A stretch of 53,133 bases of DNA from an uncultured Pseudomonadota bacterium (GCA_903884105.1 CAISDJ010000041.1:1-53133); one strand, 5' to 3'. Shown: positions 35,091 to 43,958, counted from the first letter of the stretch. Made by a program: numbers and translations. The notes: generated by a model not told the origin, from the letters alone.

Positions 35091-35747
35091 TTATTGGGCG
35101 GCGCGGGATTCTGCCGCGATCTGGCGCAGCGCTTGCTCGAACACCGCGGCCGGCTGCCCACCAGAGATCAGATGCTTGCGGTTGATGACGACCGCGGGCA
35201 CGCCAGTGATGCCTGCCTCCTGCCAGAAGCGCTCGGCCTCATGAACCTGCGTGACAAACTCGCCGCTTTCCAGGACCTCACGCGCGCGCGCTGCAGGCAA
35301 GCCGGCCGCAGTGGCGAGCTCGATCAGGACAGCACGGTCGCTGATGTTGCGACCCTCGCCGTGATAGGCCGCGAGCAACGCGCGCTTCAATGCGAGCTGC
35401 GTGCCGGGCGCGCCTTCGATGCCGGCCCAGAACAACAGTCGATGGGTGTCGAAGGTATTCCACACGTGCGTTCGTGGACCGAAGGTGAAGCCTTCGGAGG
35501 CGCCGCGTTCCACGATGCGAGCCCGGTTTACGGCGATCTGTTCCGGGCCGATGCCGTACTTTTCACTCAGATACTTCGTGGCGTCGGCGCCTTCGGGCGG
35601 CATCGCGGGATTCAGCTCGAACGGCTGCATCTGCACGTCGATCGGGCCGATTTCGTCCCCAATGCTCGCCAGCGCACGATCGAGTGCGCTCACGCCGATC
35701 GCACACCACGGACACGCGACATCTGATACCACTTCGATCTGCATCAC
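35091..35747 (-). CDS. DsbA-family oxidoreductase (FrnE-like)
   Basis: 218 residues without a signal peptide. The thioredoxin-fold active site is CPWC (Cys12-Cys15) after IEVVSDVA, and the cis-Pro loop is in GVPAVVINRK. It has the helical insertion of 2-hydroxychromene-2-carboxylate isomerase/FrnE-like proteins (FELNPAMPPEG). Such cytoplasmic proteins act as disulfide isomerases or glutathione-dependent isomerases in polyketide or aromatic metabolism. Ends 70 bases before the DMT gene on the same strand. Confidence 0.9.
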   Translation of the reverse strand: MMQIEVVSDVACPWCAIGVSALDRALASIGDEIGPIDVQMQPFELNPAMPPEGADATKYLSEKYGIGPEQIAVNRARIVERGASEGFTFGPRTHVWNTFDTHRLLFWAGIEGAPGTQLALKRALLAAYHGEGRNISDRAVLIELATAAGLPAARAREVLESGEFVTQVHEAERFWQEAGITGVPAVVINRKHLISGGQPAAVFEQALRQIAAESRAAQ

Positions 35748-35835
35748 GACACCTCGGCATTCAAAACAAAAGCTTCACTGGTTAACGCCGACCAACGGAG
35801 GCAGGGAACCCCCGCTAGTCCGCAAAGCGCATCAA

Positions 35836-38097
35836 CTAGCGTGTCGCTGCGACCTCTGCCGCCCTGGCCGGCGTAACGCAAAGGTATTGCTCCGGCGTCT
35901 CGGTGCCCTGCGCAATCGTCATGGCGACCATCGGGTAGGCGCATACGGTGCGCACGCCGAAAGGCGGCTGGAACACGACACCCGCCGGGCGCTGCACTTG
36001 CGTATTGGGTGCAGGGGTGTGCTCGACGAGGACGACGTTCGGTGCGCGCCCCCGCTGCACCCATTCCTCGAGCGCCGCTAGCCACTCGCCCTTGAACGTG
36101 TCGCCACTCTGGCCGTTGGGTGCAAGGAACAGTCGATAGAAGTCGCGGGTCTGCTCGACACCGCCGCTGCGTGCGGCTACACCGTCATAGCTACGACTTG
36201 CCGTGTCGGCGGGCACTGCAGCGCCGGCCCCGCCGTGATACTCGATGGTCTTGCCACCGCGTGCCGCGAAGGCCGAGATGTCGGTTGCAACGGCCCCCGC
36301 TGCCGGCGCGCCATCCTGTGCACCGAGCACGAGGCCGTCGAAGTCGCCGGGGTTGGCATTCACTGCAGCCAGCGTCGGTGCGATATCCGCCGTGCGGCTT
36401 TCCAGATAGGCATACCGAGGGGATGCGCTGTAATACGCGGCGACGACGGCCTTCGCGGTGACCGCAACGTCATGAACCGGGCTCCCCGCGTCGCCTGAGG
36501 CTACCGCATAGCCCTTTGCTAGCGCTGCGCTCGCCGACTTTGCATCAGCGGGCCCGCCACCGAACACGAGCAGGTTTGCATTCCACCCGGTATTCGGCAG
36601 CCACAGCTGCACATTGCCTGCGGGCTTGCCCGCGCGCCTGACAGTGACCTCGCAGCGTGCCGGCACAGGCGCTTCGCCCGCGCGTCGGTCATAGGCGTAC
36701 GACGCGGGCACAGGGAGCGTACTGGCGGCGGCCTCCTGCGCTGTGGTCACGCGACCTTGAGCCAGCTTCACCTTCGGCAGCTGAGTGCAGGCGATGGCAG
36801 GCGCCTGATCGCGCCGTGCCATCTGTGCGGTGAGCGTGCCGGCCGGCATCACGGTGTTCGCAGCTGCAGTGGTCACCGGTGGGGCGTTGCGCGACGTGCG
36901 CTTGTCGACCACGGTCTTGCCGGCCTTGAGCACGACGGTGGTCTTCAGCAGGTCGTGGAAATCCTCGAACGGGTTGCCCTGCACGAGCACGAGGTCGGCG
37001 CGCTTTCCCGGCGTGATGGTGCCGATCTCGTTCTGCAGGCCGAGGTAGGTCGCGGTATTGATCGTGAGGATGCGCACGATGTCCTGCATCGAGAACATCA
37101 CCATCAGCGACTTGAGCTCGTGCTCAAGCACATCGTGTACCGGGTAGTTCTGGTCGCTGCCATACCCGATGGCCCTGCCACCGGACGCGTCCCACAGGCG
37201 ACGCGCGTTGATCAGCGTGTAGGCGCCCTCGGTGCCTGTCGCGCGGCCCTGGGAGTCGCGATTGGAGCCGGCGATCGATTCGGGCCACAGCAGGCCGGTG
37301 CGGAAGCGCGGCAGATTGTCCCTCTGGTACACGTCGATGATCGGCGCACCGAAGCTGATCAGGTCGAGCACGATCGTGCCGGTGCTGGCGATATACGCCG
37401 CGTCCTCAAAGCTCATGAAGTCCTTGTTCGGCAGGTGCACCTGGTGGCGCACGCCGGCACGGGTGGAGGCGACCATGGCAGGTGTGGACACGGAGTGCAC
37501 ATTGACCTGGACGCCTGCCTTCTTGCCTTCCTCGACCGCGGCGGTCAGCACCGCGATTTCGTTTGCACCGGGGCCGGGCTCGGGCGTGGTTGCCATTTCG
37601 CCGGTGTGGTGAATGCCTTGCGCGGCGAGGGCCCGGACGCGCTCGCGCGTCTGGTCGGGCGTCTGGTTGAAGCCGCCGGCGGCGCCGGAGGCAATGACGT
37701 TCGGGCCGTTGATCAGGCCGGAATCGATGTGCTGGACGAGCGTGAGGTTGCCCTCGGCGGGGCCACCGCCCGAGAGCACGGTGGTGAAGCCGTTCTCGAT
37801 CAGGTCGGCCATCTGCTCCTTTTCCAGCCGCCCGCTGTTGATGTGCTTGTGGCCGTCGACCAGGCCGGGCAGGGCGGTCATGCCACTGCCGTCGATGACG
37901 GTGCCCGAAATCTGGGCCGGGCGGCCGGGTCCGACTGCGACGATGCGACCGTTCTGCACCACGATGTGGCCGTTCTGGATCACCGGACCGTCGCCGATCG
38001 CGATGCGGACGCCGACGATGGTGGCATCCTGTGCCCACCCTGCCTGAGCCATTGCCAGCGCAATGCCGGCGAGCAGTACCAACTTGAATCGCTTCAT
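35836..38097 (-). CDS. exported amidohydrolase fused to degenerate tannase-like domain
   Basis: 753 residues with a signal peptide ending GWAQ. Residues ~25-400 form an amidohydrolase: His83 and His85 in DGHKH, His201, His221 and Asp315 in GSDQNY as metal ligands, and the closing TITPGKRADLVLVQGNPF. Residues ~435-745 match the tannase/feruloyl esterase family in order (ACTQLPKVKL, CEVTVRRAG, LWLPNTGWN, NPGDFDGLVLG, GGKTIEYHGG, LEEWVQRGRAP). The catalytic elbow normally GCSxGG is ESRTAD here, so the Ser position holds Thr569; the Asp site (GWADP type) is GGAGAA (622-627) and the His site is NGQSGD (661-666). The second domain is therefore probably non-catalytic, possibly a binding module. The fusion itself is unusual. 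Confidence 0.83.
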   Translation of the reverse strand: MKRFKLVLLAGIALAMAQAGWAQDATIVGVRIAIGDGPVIQNGHIVVQNGRIVAVGPGRPAQISGTVIDGSGMTALPGLVDGHKHINSGRLEKEQMADLIENGFTTVLSGGGPAEGNLTLVQHIDSGLINGPNVIASGAAGGFNQTPDQTRERVRALAAQGIHHTGEMATTPEPGPGANEIAVLTAAVEEGKKAGVQVNVHSVSTPAMVASTRAGVRHQVHLPNKDFMSFEDAAYIASTGTIVLDLISFGAPIIDVYQRDNLPRFRTGLLWPESIAGSNRDSQGRATGTEGAYTLINARRLWDASGGRAIGYGSDQNYPVHDVLEHELKSLMVMFSMQDIVRILTINTATYLGLQNEIGTITPGKRADLVLVQGNPFEDFHDLLKTTVVLKAGKTVVDKRTSRNAPPVTTAAANTVMPAGTLTAQMARRDQAPAIACTQLPKVKLAQGRVTTAQEAAASTLPVPASYAYDRRAGEAPVPARCEVTVRRAGKPAGNVQLWLPNTGWNANLLVFGGGPADAKSASAALAKGYAVASGDAGSPVHDVAVTAKAVVAAYYSASPRYAYLESRTADIAPTLAAVNANPGDFDGLVLGAQDGAPAAGAVATDISAFAARGGKTIEYHGGAGAAVPADTASRSYDGVAARSGGVEQTRDFYRLFLAPNGQSGDTFKGEWLAALEEWVQRGRAPNVVLVEHTPAPNTQVQRPAGVVFQPPFGVRTVCAYPMVAMTIAQGTETPEQYLCVTPARAAEVAATR

Positions 38098-38301
38098 GTG
38101 AAAGACGCCCCTACGCTGATCTGGCGCTGCCGCGCCTGTAATGTGACCCCGCCTCAGACCGCGGGAAACATACGCGATCCCCTGCCTCAGGGCTAGATCA
38201 AGGCGAGTTGGCGCGCCCGGCGCAGTGCGGTGCCGGTGTCAGGTTGGCAAAGTGGCCACTTGGCCGGCCACTGTGAAAATGCGGGTGGCGAGAGCCCTCC
38301 C

Positions 38302-38406
38302 TCAACGGGCAGGCAGGTGCGTCTTCGCTTCGTTGTACATCTGCTCGTACCAGCGCGTGCTGTTCTGCATATCGTTGGGCGCGAAGCTTTCGGTGGCAAA
38401 GCGCGC
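38302..38406 (-). pseudogene. C-terminal fragment of an unidentified protein
   Basis: The minus strand reads RFATESFAPNDMQN, then STRWYEQMYNEAKTHLPAR and a stop at 38302-38304. The composition looks like a natural protein tail. There is no start codon or upstream body, so it is probably the remnant of a deleted gene. I do not recognise the family. The wider gap 38098-38840 otherwise holds a CA microsatellite and no gene I can support. Confidence 0.35.
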
Positions 38407-38645
38407 GTCGAACTCCTAATGACGGACGAGCAGCCCGGCTCTGCGCATTGACAGCTGTCCGCGTGGAGGTTGCGTCAAATGGAAATCGTACCGACGTCGG
38501 AGCGTCCGTTCCCTCCTCCGGAGTCAGTCGACCTGGCCCTCTTTGGCCCAATGGTGGCTTGAGCTGCCGTCGATGCGGTATCGTTGTTCTTCACATATAA
38601 AGTTGGGGCAGCTTGCGCAATCGCATCGCATCGCAGCAACGCTCG

Positions 38646-38683
38646 CACACACACGCACACACACACACACACACACACACCAC
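38646..38683. repeat. (CA)n microsatellite
   Basis: CA units run from 38646 to 38683 with one G interruption at 38655. The uninterrupted tract 38656-38680 is 25 bases. Long dinucleotide tracts are rare in bacterial genomes. It lies 158 bases before the start of the WEG gene at 38841 and could sit in or near its promoter. Confidence 0.9.
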
Positions 38684-38840
38684 TTTGGGGTTGCACGCAG
38701 AACCGGGAATCCACCTCCCCAAAAAAACAGTGGACACGCGGAAGCAGTTACAGTATTTAACCGCGCTGTTCCTCAAATGGGGAACGGCTTGTACATGGCG
38801 CAACGACAACGTTTGCGCACGAAGACGAAGGGGGAAGAAA

Positions 38841-39644
38841 ATGATGAGATCGACCGTTCATGGGAAGGGTGTCCGGCTCGGACGTGGGTCTTCGGGACTC
38901 GCTGCCCTGCTCGGCATCGTGATGCTGTTTGCTGCGGCGCACGACGCGCCGGCTGCAAGCAAGACGCCCGACATCTTCGGAATCTGGATGGCGCTCGAAA
39001 GCAAGAGCCCGAACTACGCTCCGCAGTTCAAGAACAAGCCCAATACCCCAGCCCCCGAGTTCACTGCGTGGGGCGCGGTGAAGTCCAAGGAGCAAGGGCG
39101 ACTCGGCGTGGAGCTGCCGACACCTGGCGCCTGCGAGCCCATCAACCCGGCGGGTTACCTGGGCGGCGGTTTGTTCCCGAACCAGATCCTTGAGGGCCAC
39201 AACCAGATCGTGCTGATGAACGAGTGGGTGGCGGTGCCGCGCCGCATCTATACGGATGGACGCGCGCATCCTCCTGCGGAAGACATGCTGCCCAGCTGGC
39301 AAGGCCACTCGATCGGCCATTGGGAAGGCGACACGCTGGTTGTCGATACCATCGGTTTGAACGGACGGACGCGCCCGCTCAATGGCTATTTCGCGAATGC
39401 CGTGAGTGCAACCCCTGCGAGCCTGAAAGTGCCGCGCTTGCCCTCGAGCGACCAGTTGCACCTGGTGGAGAGAATCCGCCTGGTGGGCAACGGCAACATC
39501 CTCGAGGTCACGCGAACCATTACCGACCCGAAGGCGTATCTCCATCCGTTCTCGAACACGGCATACCTGGAGCGCCGTCCTGATCTCGACGTCCAGGAGT
39601 ACTACTGCGCGGACAACGAGCGCAGGACAGACGAAGGCCATTGA
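38841..39644 (+). CDS. secreted WEG-motif protein, copy 3
   Basis: 267 residues from ATGATG behind GGGGGAAG. A basic N-terminus and hydrophobic stretch (residues 18-33) form a signal peptide ending near APAAS. Family points: Cys98 (ACEP), RRIYTDGRAHP, IGHWEGDTLVVDT (158-170), HLVERIRL and YYCADNER (254-261). Longer upstream frames run through the CA microsatellite and are not credible. It is followed at 39674 by DUF6152 copy 3 and at 40153 by a TonB-dependent receptor on the same strand, so the three may form an operon. Confidence 0.78.
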   Translation: MMRSTVHGKGVRLGRGSSGLAALLGIVMLFAAAHDAPAASKTPDIFGIWMALESKSPNYAPQFKNKPNTPAPEFTAWGAVKSKEQGRLGVELPTPGACEPINPAGYLGGGLFPNQILEGHNQIVLMNEWVAVPRRIYTDGRAHPPAEDMLPSWQGHSIGHWEGDTLVVDTIGLNGRTRPLNGYFANAVSATPASLKVPRLPSSDQLHLVERIRLVGNGNILEVTRTITDPKAYLHPFSNTAYLERRPDLDVQEYYCADNERRTDEGH

Positions 39645-39673
39645 GAGCATTGCTGACTTCAGGGGAATCAAAA

Positions 39674-40054
39674 ATGAAAGTTGTATCCAAATTGGGTGTC
39701 GCCGTGGCGCTCGTTCTGTCGTGTTCCGCGGCGGTCGCGCATCATTCGTTCGCCATGTTCGATCTCGGCAAGGACGTCACGGTCGATGCCGTGGTGAAGG
39801 AAGTCCAGTTCACCAATCCGCATGTGTGGCTGCAGATCATGGTCGCGGACGGGAAGGGCGGACAGACGGAGTACAGCATCGAGTCGGGTGCGCCGGGCAT
39901 GATGCTGCGCAACGGCTGGAAGCCCTCGACGCTGAAGCCCGGTGACAAGGTGAAGTTGACCATGCATCCGCTCAAGAACGGCAGTCCGGGCGGCAGCCTC
40001 GTCAGTGTAGTCGTCCCCGATGGCCGGCTCCTCGGGCCCGGTGCAACCAACTAG
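39674..40054 (+). CDS. DUF6152 family periplasmic protein, copy 3
   Basis: 126 residues from the ATG with AGGGGA eight bases upstream. The signal peptide ends SAAVA and cleavage leaves HHSFAMFD (His23-His24). FTNPHVW is conserved, then EYSIESGAPGMMLRNGW, with a C-terminal GRLLGPG. Third copy of the pair with a WEG protein; here the pair sits directly upstream of a complete TonB-dependent receptor, the best clue that the module handles a small imported ligand or metal. Confidence 0.88.
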   Translation: MKVVSKLGVAVALVLSCSAAVAHHSFAMFDLGKDVTVDAVVKEVQFTNPHVWLQIMVADGKGGQTEYSIESGAPGMMLRNGWKPSTLKPGDKVKLTMHPLKNGSPGGSLVSVVVPDGRLLGPGATN

Positions 40055-40062
40055 CGAAAAGC

Positions 40063-40084
40063 CGCGCGGCAGGAGAGCCGCGCG
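40063..40084 (+). terminator. small hairpin between DUF6152 and receptor genes
   Basis: CGCGCGGC (40063-40070) pairs with GCCGCGCG (40077-40084) over a six-base loop. No T-run follows, so it may dampen rather than stop read-through into the receptor gene. Confidence 0.4.
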
Positions 40085-40143
40085 TGCAACGGTCTTGGGG
40101 ATTTCTGTTTAAAGAATGAACGCATAAATTATAGAGCTCAGGA

Positions 40144-40151
40144 GGGGGGGG
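40144..40151 (+). promoter_or_regulatory. G8 tract in the receptor ribosome-binding site
   Basis: GGA followed by eight G residues precedes the receptor ATG at 40153 by one base. It is part of the ribosome-binding region and, as a homopolymer, is prone to length change that would alter spacing and strength. Confidence 0.6.
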
Positions 40152-40152
40152 A

Positions 40153-42642
40153 ATGATTCACCGTCGCAATGGAATCGGTCTTGGATTGGGTGCGCTCACC
40201 ATGGCCATATCCGCACAGCTGGCCGCCCAGACTGCAGGCTTGGATGAGGTTGTCGTCACGGCACAGAAGAGGGCGGAGTCCGCGCAGGACACGCCGATCT
40301 CCATTGACGTCGTCAGTGCCGATGCCCTGATCCGCGAAGGTATTCGCGACATGATCGACATCACGAAGACCTCCACCGTGCTGGAAACGAACACCCGCAA
40401 CGGTGGGCAGAACGTGACGATCGGCATGCGCGGCATGCAGCAGCTTTCCTCTTCGCCGACCAGCGACGGTCTGGTTGCCGTCCACCTCGATGGCGTCTAC
40501 CTGGCAAGCATGAGCGGCCTTTCCGGCATGATGTACGACCTTGAGCGGGTGGAAGTGGTCGCAGGTCCCCAGGGCACCCTCTACGGCCGCAATGCCACTG
40601 CGGGCGCCATCAACGTACTGACCCGGCGTCCCGGCCGTGAATTCGGCGGCAACGCTTCGGTTGAGTATGGTGATTTCAATGCGTTCCGCGTCCAAGGCGG
40701 CGTGAACCTGCCGTTGAGCGACACCCTCTCCGTCAGACTCGCGGGGCAGCGCAACTCGCGCGATCAGTTGTTTACGGCGGGCGGCGGTGCCCAGAACCAA
40801 TGGGGCGGGCGAGCCTCCATGCTCTGGAACCCGAGCGACCGGGACGAGGTGTTCGCGTCCTTCGACTACAACGAGTACCGGTCAACCGAGGGCTCTCCGG
40901 TGCTGCTGGGTCTGTTTGAGCCAGCCACCGTGACTACGCCTGGAGTGCTGCAGCCTACGCTCTCCAATCCGGCCGGCATTTACACTGTTCCAAGCGACCC
41001 CTACAACAACCTGGACTACCAGCAGGACCGCGGTTTCCAGACGATCGTAGCTTCTCCGGCTGGATACTTCCTTGCTGCGCCATTGACCACCGACCAGCGA
41101 CGCAGCGGCATCCTCTACATGGGTGATCGCACTCAGCAGCATCAGTGGGGCGCCAATCTGCAGTACACGCGGAGCTACGACAGCTTCGATACCAGCCTGT
41201 TGTACGGACACCGTGCCCTTGACGGCCAGGCGAGCGGCGTCGAAAAGAACATCACCAGCTTCAGCGAAAACCTGACCCCCAACACGGTGTCAAGCGATTC
41301 CGCCGAGCTGCGCTTCATCTCGACGGGAGGCGGCGCGTTCAAGTGGGTCGGCGGTGTGTTCGCTTTCCAGAGCAGTTCCAAAGCGTTCAATGCAGTCCCG
41401 ATCGGACCCTACGGTGGGCGCGCCAATCAGGCGAGCCTGACAGCATTTGGCCCAGTCTTTCAGGGAGCGGTGGGTGGCCCACTCATGCCGGTGGGTCTGC
41501 CTGCTGACAATTGCCCCTGCTTAGGGGGAACGTTCGACCCGAATAGCGGCACAGCCAAATCCTACGCCGCATATGGACAGACCACCTGGACGCCGGCGGG
41601 CCTGGACCAGTGGCATTTCACGCTGGGGCTGCGCTACAGCTATGACCAGAAGACGGGTGACCTCGGTACGCCAACAGGCAAGCCCACCGTGGATGAAGAC
41701 GGCGCCGGGCCGTTGCCTCCCGGTTACTACTATCGCTTCCCCAACCTGAAGGGCAATTGGAATGGGGTGCAGTACAAGCTGGGCGCCGAGTACGAAGTCA
41801 CCGACAGTTCGCGGGTGTTCGCTTCCGTCTCCACGGGATACAAGTCAGGCGGTTTCGTCTTCGGACCGACTGGCGGCATCGATCCTGAGAACGTCCTCGC
41901 GTTTGAAATCGGCACCAAGAACCGTTTCCTGGACAACACGCTGCAGTTCAACGTTGCTGCGTGGATGTACAACTACACGGACCTGGAGTCCAACTACAGC
42001 CTTCCGTTCTCGCCTCCCTTCCCGCTGAATGCGACTGGCCAACCCGTGTTCTCGGTCGGCACCGTTACCAACGTGAAGGAGGCCCGGATGGCGGGCACCA
42101 CGATCGACGCCGACTGGCTGTTCACGGAAGACGACCAGCTGGGCCTGTCGTTCACGTACGTGTACAGCAAGATCCTGGATGGCAGGTCCTCAAAGACCGG
42201 GGAACAAATTCTCAAGGATGGGGCGCGTTTGCAGGACTCGCCGAAGTTCGCGGCCATCGGACGCTACGGTCATACGTTCAGGCTGGCGAATGGAGCAACG
42301 ATCCTTCCCCAGGCGAAGTATCAGTGGCAGAGCGAGAAGTATAACGCCTCGACCATTCAGAAGACGATCATCGCCCCGGGTGTCGTGTTTGAAAGGGCGT
42401 TCGACCCGCGCTATACCACGATTCCCTCTCAGGGGATTCTGGACCTGTCAGTGAAGTTCGCGCCGCCCAGCGATACGTGGGACATCACGGCTTATCTCAA
42501 CAACGCGACGAACGAGCTGGATATCAAGTCGCTCAACTTCAACGACAATCGCAACACGGCGGCCAACTCCACCACCGGCCACCAGACCGCGACGCTGGGC
42601 GATCCAAGGCTGTGGGGCCTGGTATTCAACATTCGGTTCTGA
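40153..42642 (+). CDS. TonB-dependent receptor
   Basis: 829 residues. A signal peptide ends SAQLAAQ, followed by a TonB box-like DEVVVTAQKR (31-40). The plug domain has ITKTSTVLETNTRNGGQNVTI-type sequence, VHLDGVYL and VEVVAGPQGTLYGRNATAGAINV, a classical receptor plug signature. The barrel ends LWGLVFNIRF with a terminal Phe. It resembles the large family of TonB-dependent receptors used for complex organic ligands in sphingomonads and Steroidobacter-like bacteria; the ligand is not determined. It lies directly downstream of a WEG-DUF6152 pair and ends at a strong terminator. Confidence 0.94.
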   Translation: MIHRRNGIGLGLGALTMAISAQLAAQTAGLDEVVVTAQKRAESAQDTPISIDVVSADALIREGIRDMIDITKTSTVLETNTRNGGQNVTIGMRGMQQLSSSPTSDGLVAVHLDGVYLASMSGLSGMMYDLERVEVVAGPQGTLYGRNATAGAINVLTRRPGREFGGNASVEYGDFNAFRVQGGVNLPLSDTLSVRLAGQRNSRDQLFTAGGGAQNQWGGRASMLWNPSDRDEVFASFDYNEYRSTEGSPVLLGLFEPATVTTPGVLQPTLSNPAGIYTVPSDPYNNLDYQQDRGFQTIVASPAGYFLAAPLTTDQRRSGILYMGDRTQQHQWGANLQYTRSYDSFDTSLLYGHRALDGQASGVEKNITSFSENLTPNTVSSDSAELRFISTGGGAFKWVGGVFAFQSSSKAFNAVPIGPYGGRANQASLTAFGPVFQGAVGGPLMPVGLPADNCPCLGGTFDPNSGTAKSYAAYGQTTWTPAGLDQWHFTLGLRYSYDQKTGDLGTPTGKPTVDEDGAGPLPPGYYYRFPNLKGNWNGVQYKLGAEYEVTDSSRVFASVSTGYKSGGFVFGPTGGIDPENVLAFEIGTKNRFLDNTLQFNVAAWMYNYTDLESNYSLPFSPPFPLNATGQPVFSVGTVTNVKEARMAGTTIDADWLFTEDDQLGLSFTYVYSKILDGRSSKTGEQILKDGARLQDSPKFAAIGRYGHTFRLANGATILPQAKYQWQSEKYNASTIQKTIIAPGVVFERAFDPRYTTIPSQGILDLSVKFAPPSDTWDITAYLNNATNELDIKSLNFNDNRNTAANSTTGHQTATLGDPRLWGLVFNIRF

Positions 42643-42652
42643 CGGTGTAATG

Positions 42653-42690
42653 AAAAAGCGCCCCCTGACCGTCAGGGGGCGCTTTTTTTT
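42653..42690 (+). terminator. strong intrinsic terminator
   Basis: AAAAAGCGCCCCCTGAC (42653-42669) and GTCAGGGGGCGCTTTTT (42671-42687) are perfect inverses, and the right arm runs into eight T residues. On the minus strand it also ends in T residues, so it serves the convergent gene at 42715 as well. Confidence 0.9.
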
Positions 42691-42714
42691 GAGCGAGACA
42701 CGAGGGTGGGGGCT

Positions 42715-43233
42715 CTACCGCCCCAGCGAGTACAGCAGTGTGCCGTTGTACATGATCATGCGACCGAAGTAGATCACGCCCACCCAGAACACGAGCGACA
42801 GTCCCGCCATGACTTTGGCGACAGCAGGGGCATCCGCATCGGCCGGCATGCCTTCGACGTTGCGCGCGACGCCGGTGACGTAGAACAGCAGCAGATTCAG
42901 GCCGGCCAGCACGATCAGCAGCATCTTGAGCTGGAATGCCAGGTTCGTGAGGTAGTCGAGCGGCTTTCCAAGGGGATTGCCCGTGACGAACATGAGACCG
43001 GTGATGATGTTGATGGCGAAACCGAGCACGCCGAGTGGTACGAACTTCGACAGCGAACCCATCGAGATGCCCTTGCCGACGCCGAGGACGCGTAGGTCAA
43101 AGAAGCCCACCGTGCCCAGCAGCAGGGCCATGCCGAGATAGTGGAACATCTCGGCGATCGGCCAGGCGAAGCTATGACCGCGAATGAAGTCGCCGATCAT
43201 GGGCGACGCGAGCCACTCTGAAAGTGCTTCCAT
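42715..43233 (-). CDS. four-helix membrane protein (DUF6644-like)
   Basis: 172 residues with about four hydrophobic helices. Possible ligand residues are His20 in RGHSFAWPIAEMFHYLG and His31. The pattern resembles small membrane proteins I recall under DUF6644; this naming is tentative. The neighbouring gene at 43247 encodes a protein of the same layout, 13 bases upstream, so the two probably make a heterodimer. The pair may be b-type cytochrome-like because His residues lie near helix ends, but there is no firm heme motif. Confidence 0.65.
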   Translation of the reverse strand: MEALSEWLASPMIGDFIRGHSFAWPIAEMFHYLGMALLLGTVGFFDLRVLGVGKGISMGSLSKFVPLGVLGFAINIITGLMFVTGNPLGKPLDYLTNLAFQLKMLLIVLAGLNLLLFYVTGVARNVEGMPADADAPAVAKVMAGLSLVFWVGVIYFGRMIMYNGTLLYSLGR

Positions 43234-43246
43234 TTCTTCTTGTCCC

Positions 43247-43762
43247 TTACTGAAAGCCGGGGGAGTTGCTCAGGAGCTCGGGGTAGGACGTCAGGCGTCC
43301 TGCGACGAGCGCGCATAGCCAGCAGACGAGCGATGCGTACGCGAGCTTGCGGCCGATGGCCGGCACCACTCCGACCGCGACGCCGGCGAGCGCGGCATCA
43401 TCGAATAAGAGGTTGCGCAGAGCGCGCATCACGAGGACGCCGGCCGCGATGAACGCGATCTTGATCCAGAACACGGGGAAGGACGCCATCTTCGACGTCT
43501 CGGCGGCGAACAGCAGCAACCCGGAAATCGCATTACACCAGAAGGCCACGTACAGGATCGGGAACGCCTTCCTGAGCGGCGCCAGCGGCAGCTCCTGCAC
43601 GTACCCGAGCAAACGAAGCGCGATCACCGTGCTCATGCCGATGATCAAGGCCAGGCCGATGACGTGCACCGACAGGATCAGCGTATAGGCGAGGGCTGAC
43701 GGTGATTCCCTGATCCAGACGGCGATACCGCTGCCCTCGATCGCCGCTAGAAACTCTGACAT
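43247..43762 (-). CDS. second small membrane protein of the pair
   Basis: 171 residues from MSEFLAAIEGSG, with a GGGGAGA site. About four to five helices. LAYTLILSVHVIGLALIIG contains His34, and PLRKAFPILYVAFWCNAISGLLLF parallels the neighbour at 42715. Probably the same family and co-translated. Function unknown; it lies between a TonB-dependent receptor and an iron-reductase-type cluster, so a link to iron or redox is possible. Confidence 0.65.
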   Translation of the reverse strand: MSEFLAAIEGSGIAVWIRESPSALAYTLILSVHVIGLALIIGMSTVIALRLLGYVQELPLAPLRKAFPILYVAFWCNAISGLLLFAAETSKMASFPVFWIKIAFIAAGVLVMRALRNLLFDDAALAGVAVGVVPAIGRKLAYASLVCWLCALVAGRLTSYPELLSNSPGFQ

Positions 43763-43958
43763 GCGGCTCGTCTCCCCTGTTGTTTGACCGCCAGACGCAT
43801 GCCGCAAGACATGCGGGGCCATCATAGCGGCGCCAATCTTTCCTGACGTACGGGAAAGACCGTAGACCCTCGGGGGCTTCCGTGGAGGGTGCGCGTATTG
43901 GACGTCTTGCGAGCCGGACTCGCGCGTCCTTTGGGGCCGGTTCGGAGTTCCGGCGGTT

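Noticed and set aside
36757-38196. 479-codon plus-strand frame opposite the amidohydrolase fusion
   Set aside because: No domain signature, biased composition, and it mirrors a well-supported gene with signal peptide and metal ligands.
38646-38683. CA microsatellite as sign of eukaryotic contamination
   Set aside because: It is embedded in a continuous bacterial gene region, with promoters and genes of the same composition on both sides.
38613-38840. Extending the WEG gene upstream through the CA repeat
   Set aside because: The extension encodes a Thr-His low-complexity stretch without a signal peptide; the ATG at 38841 has a good ribosome site and signal peptide.
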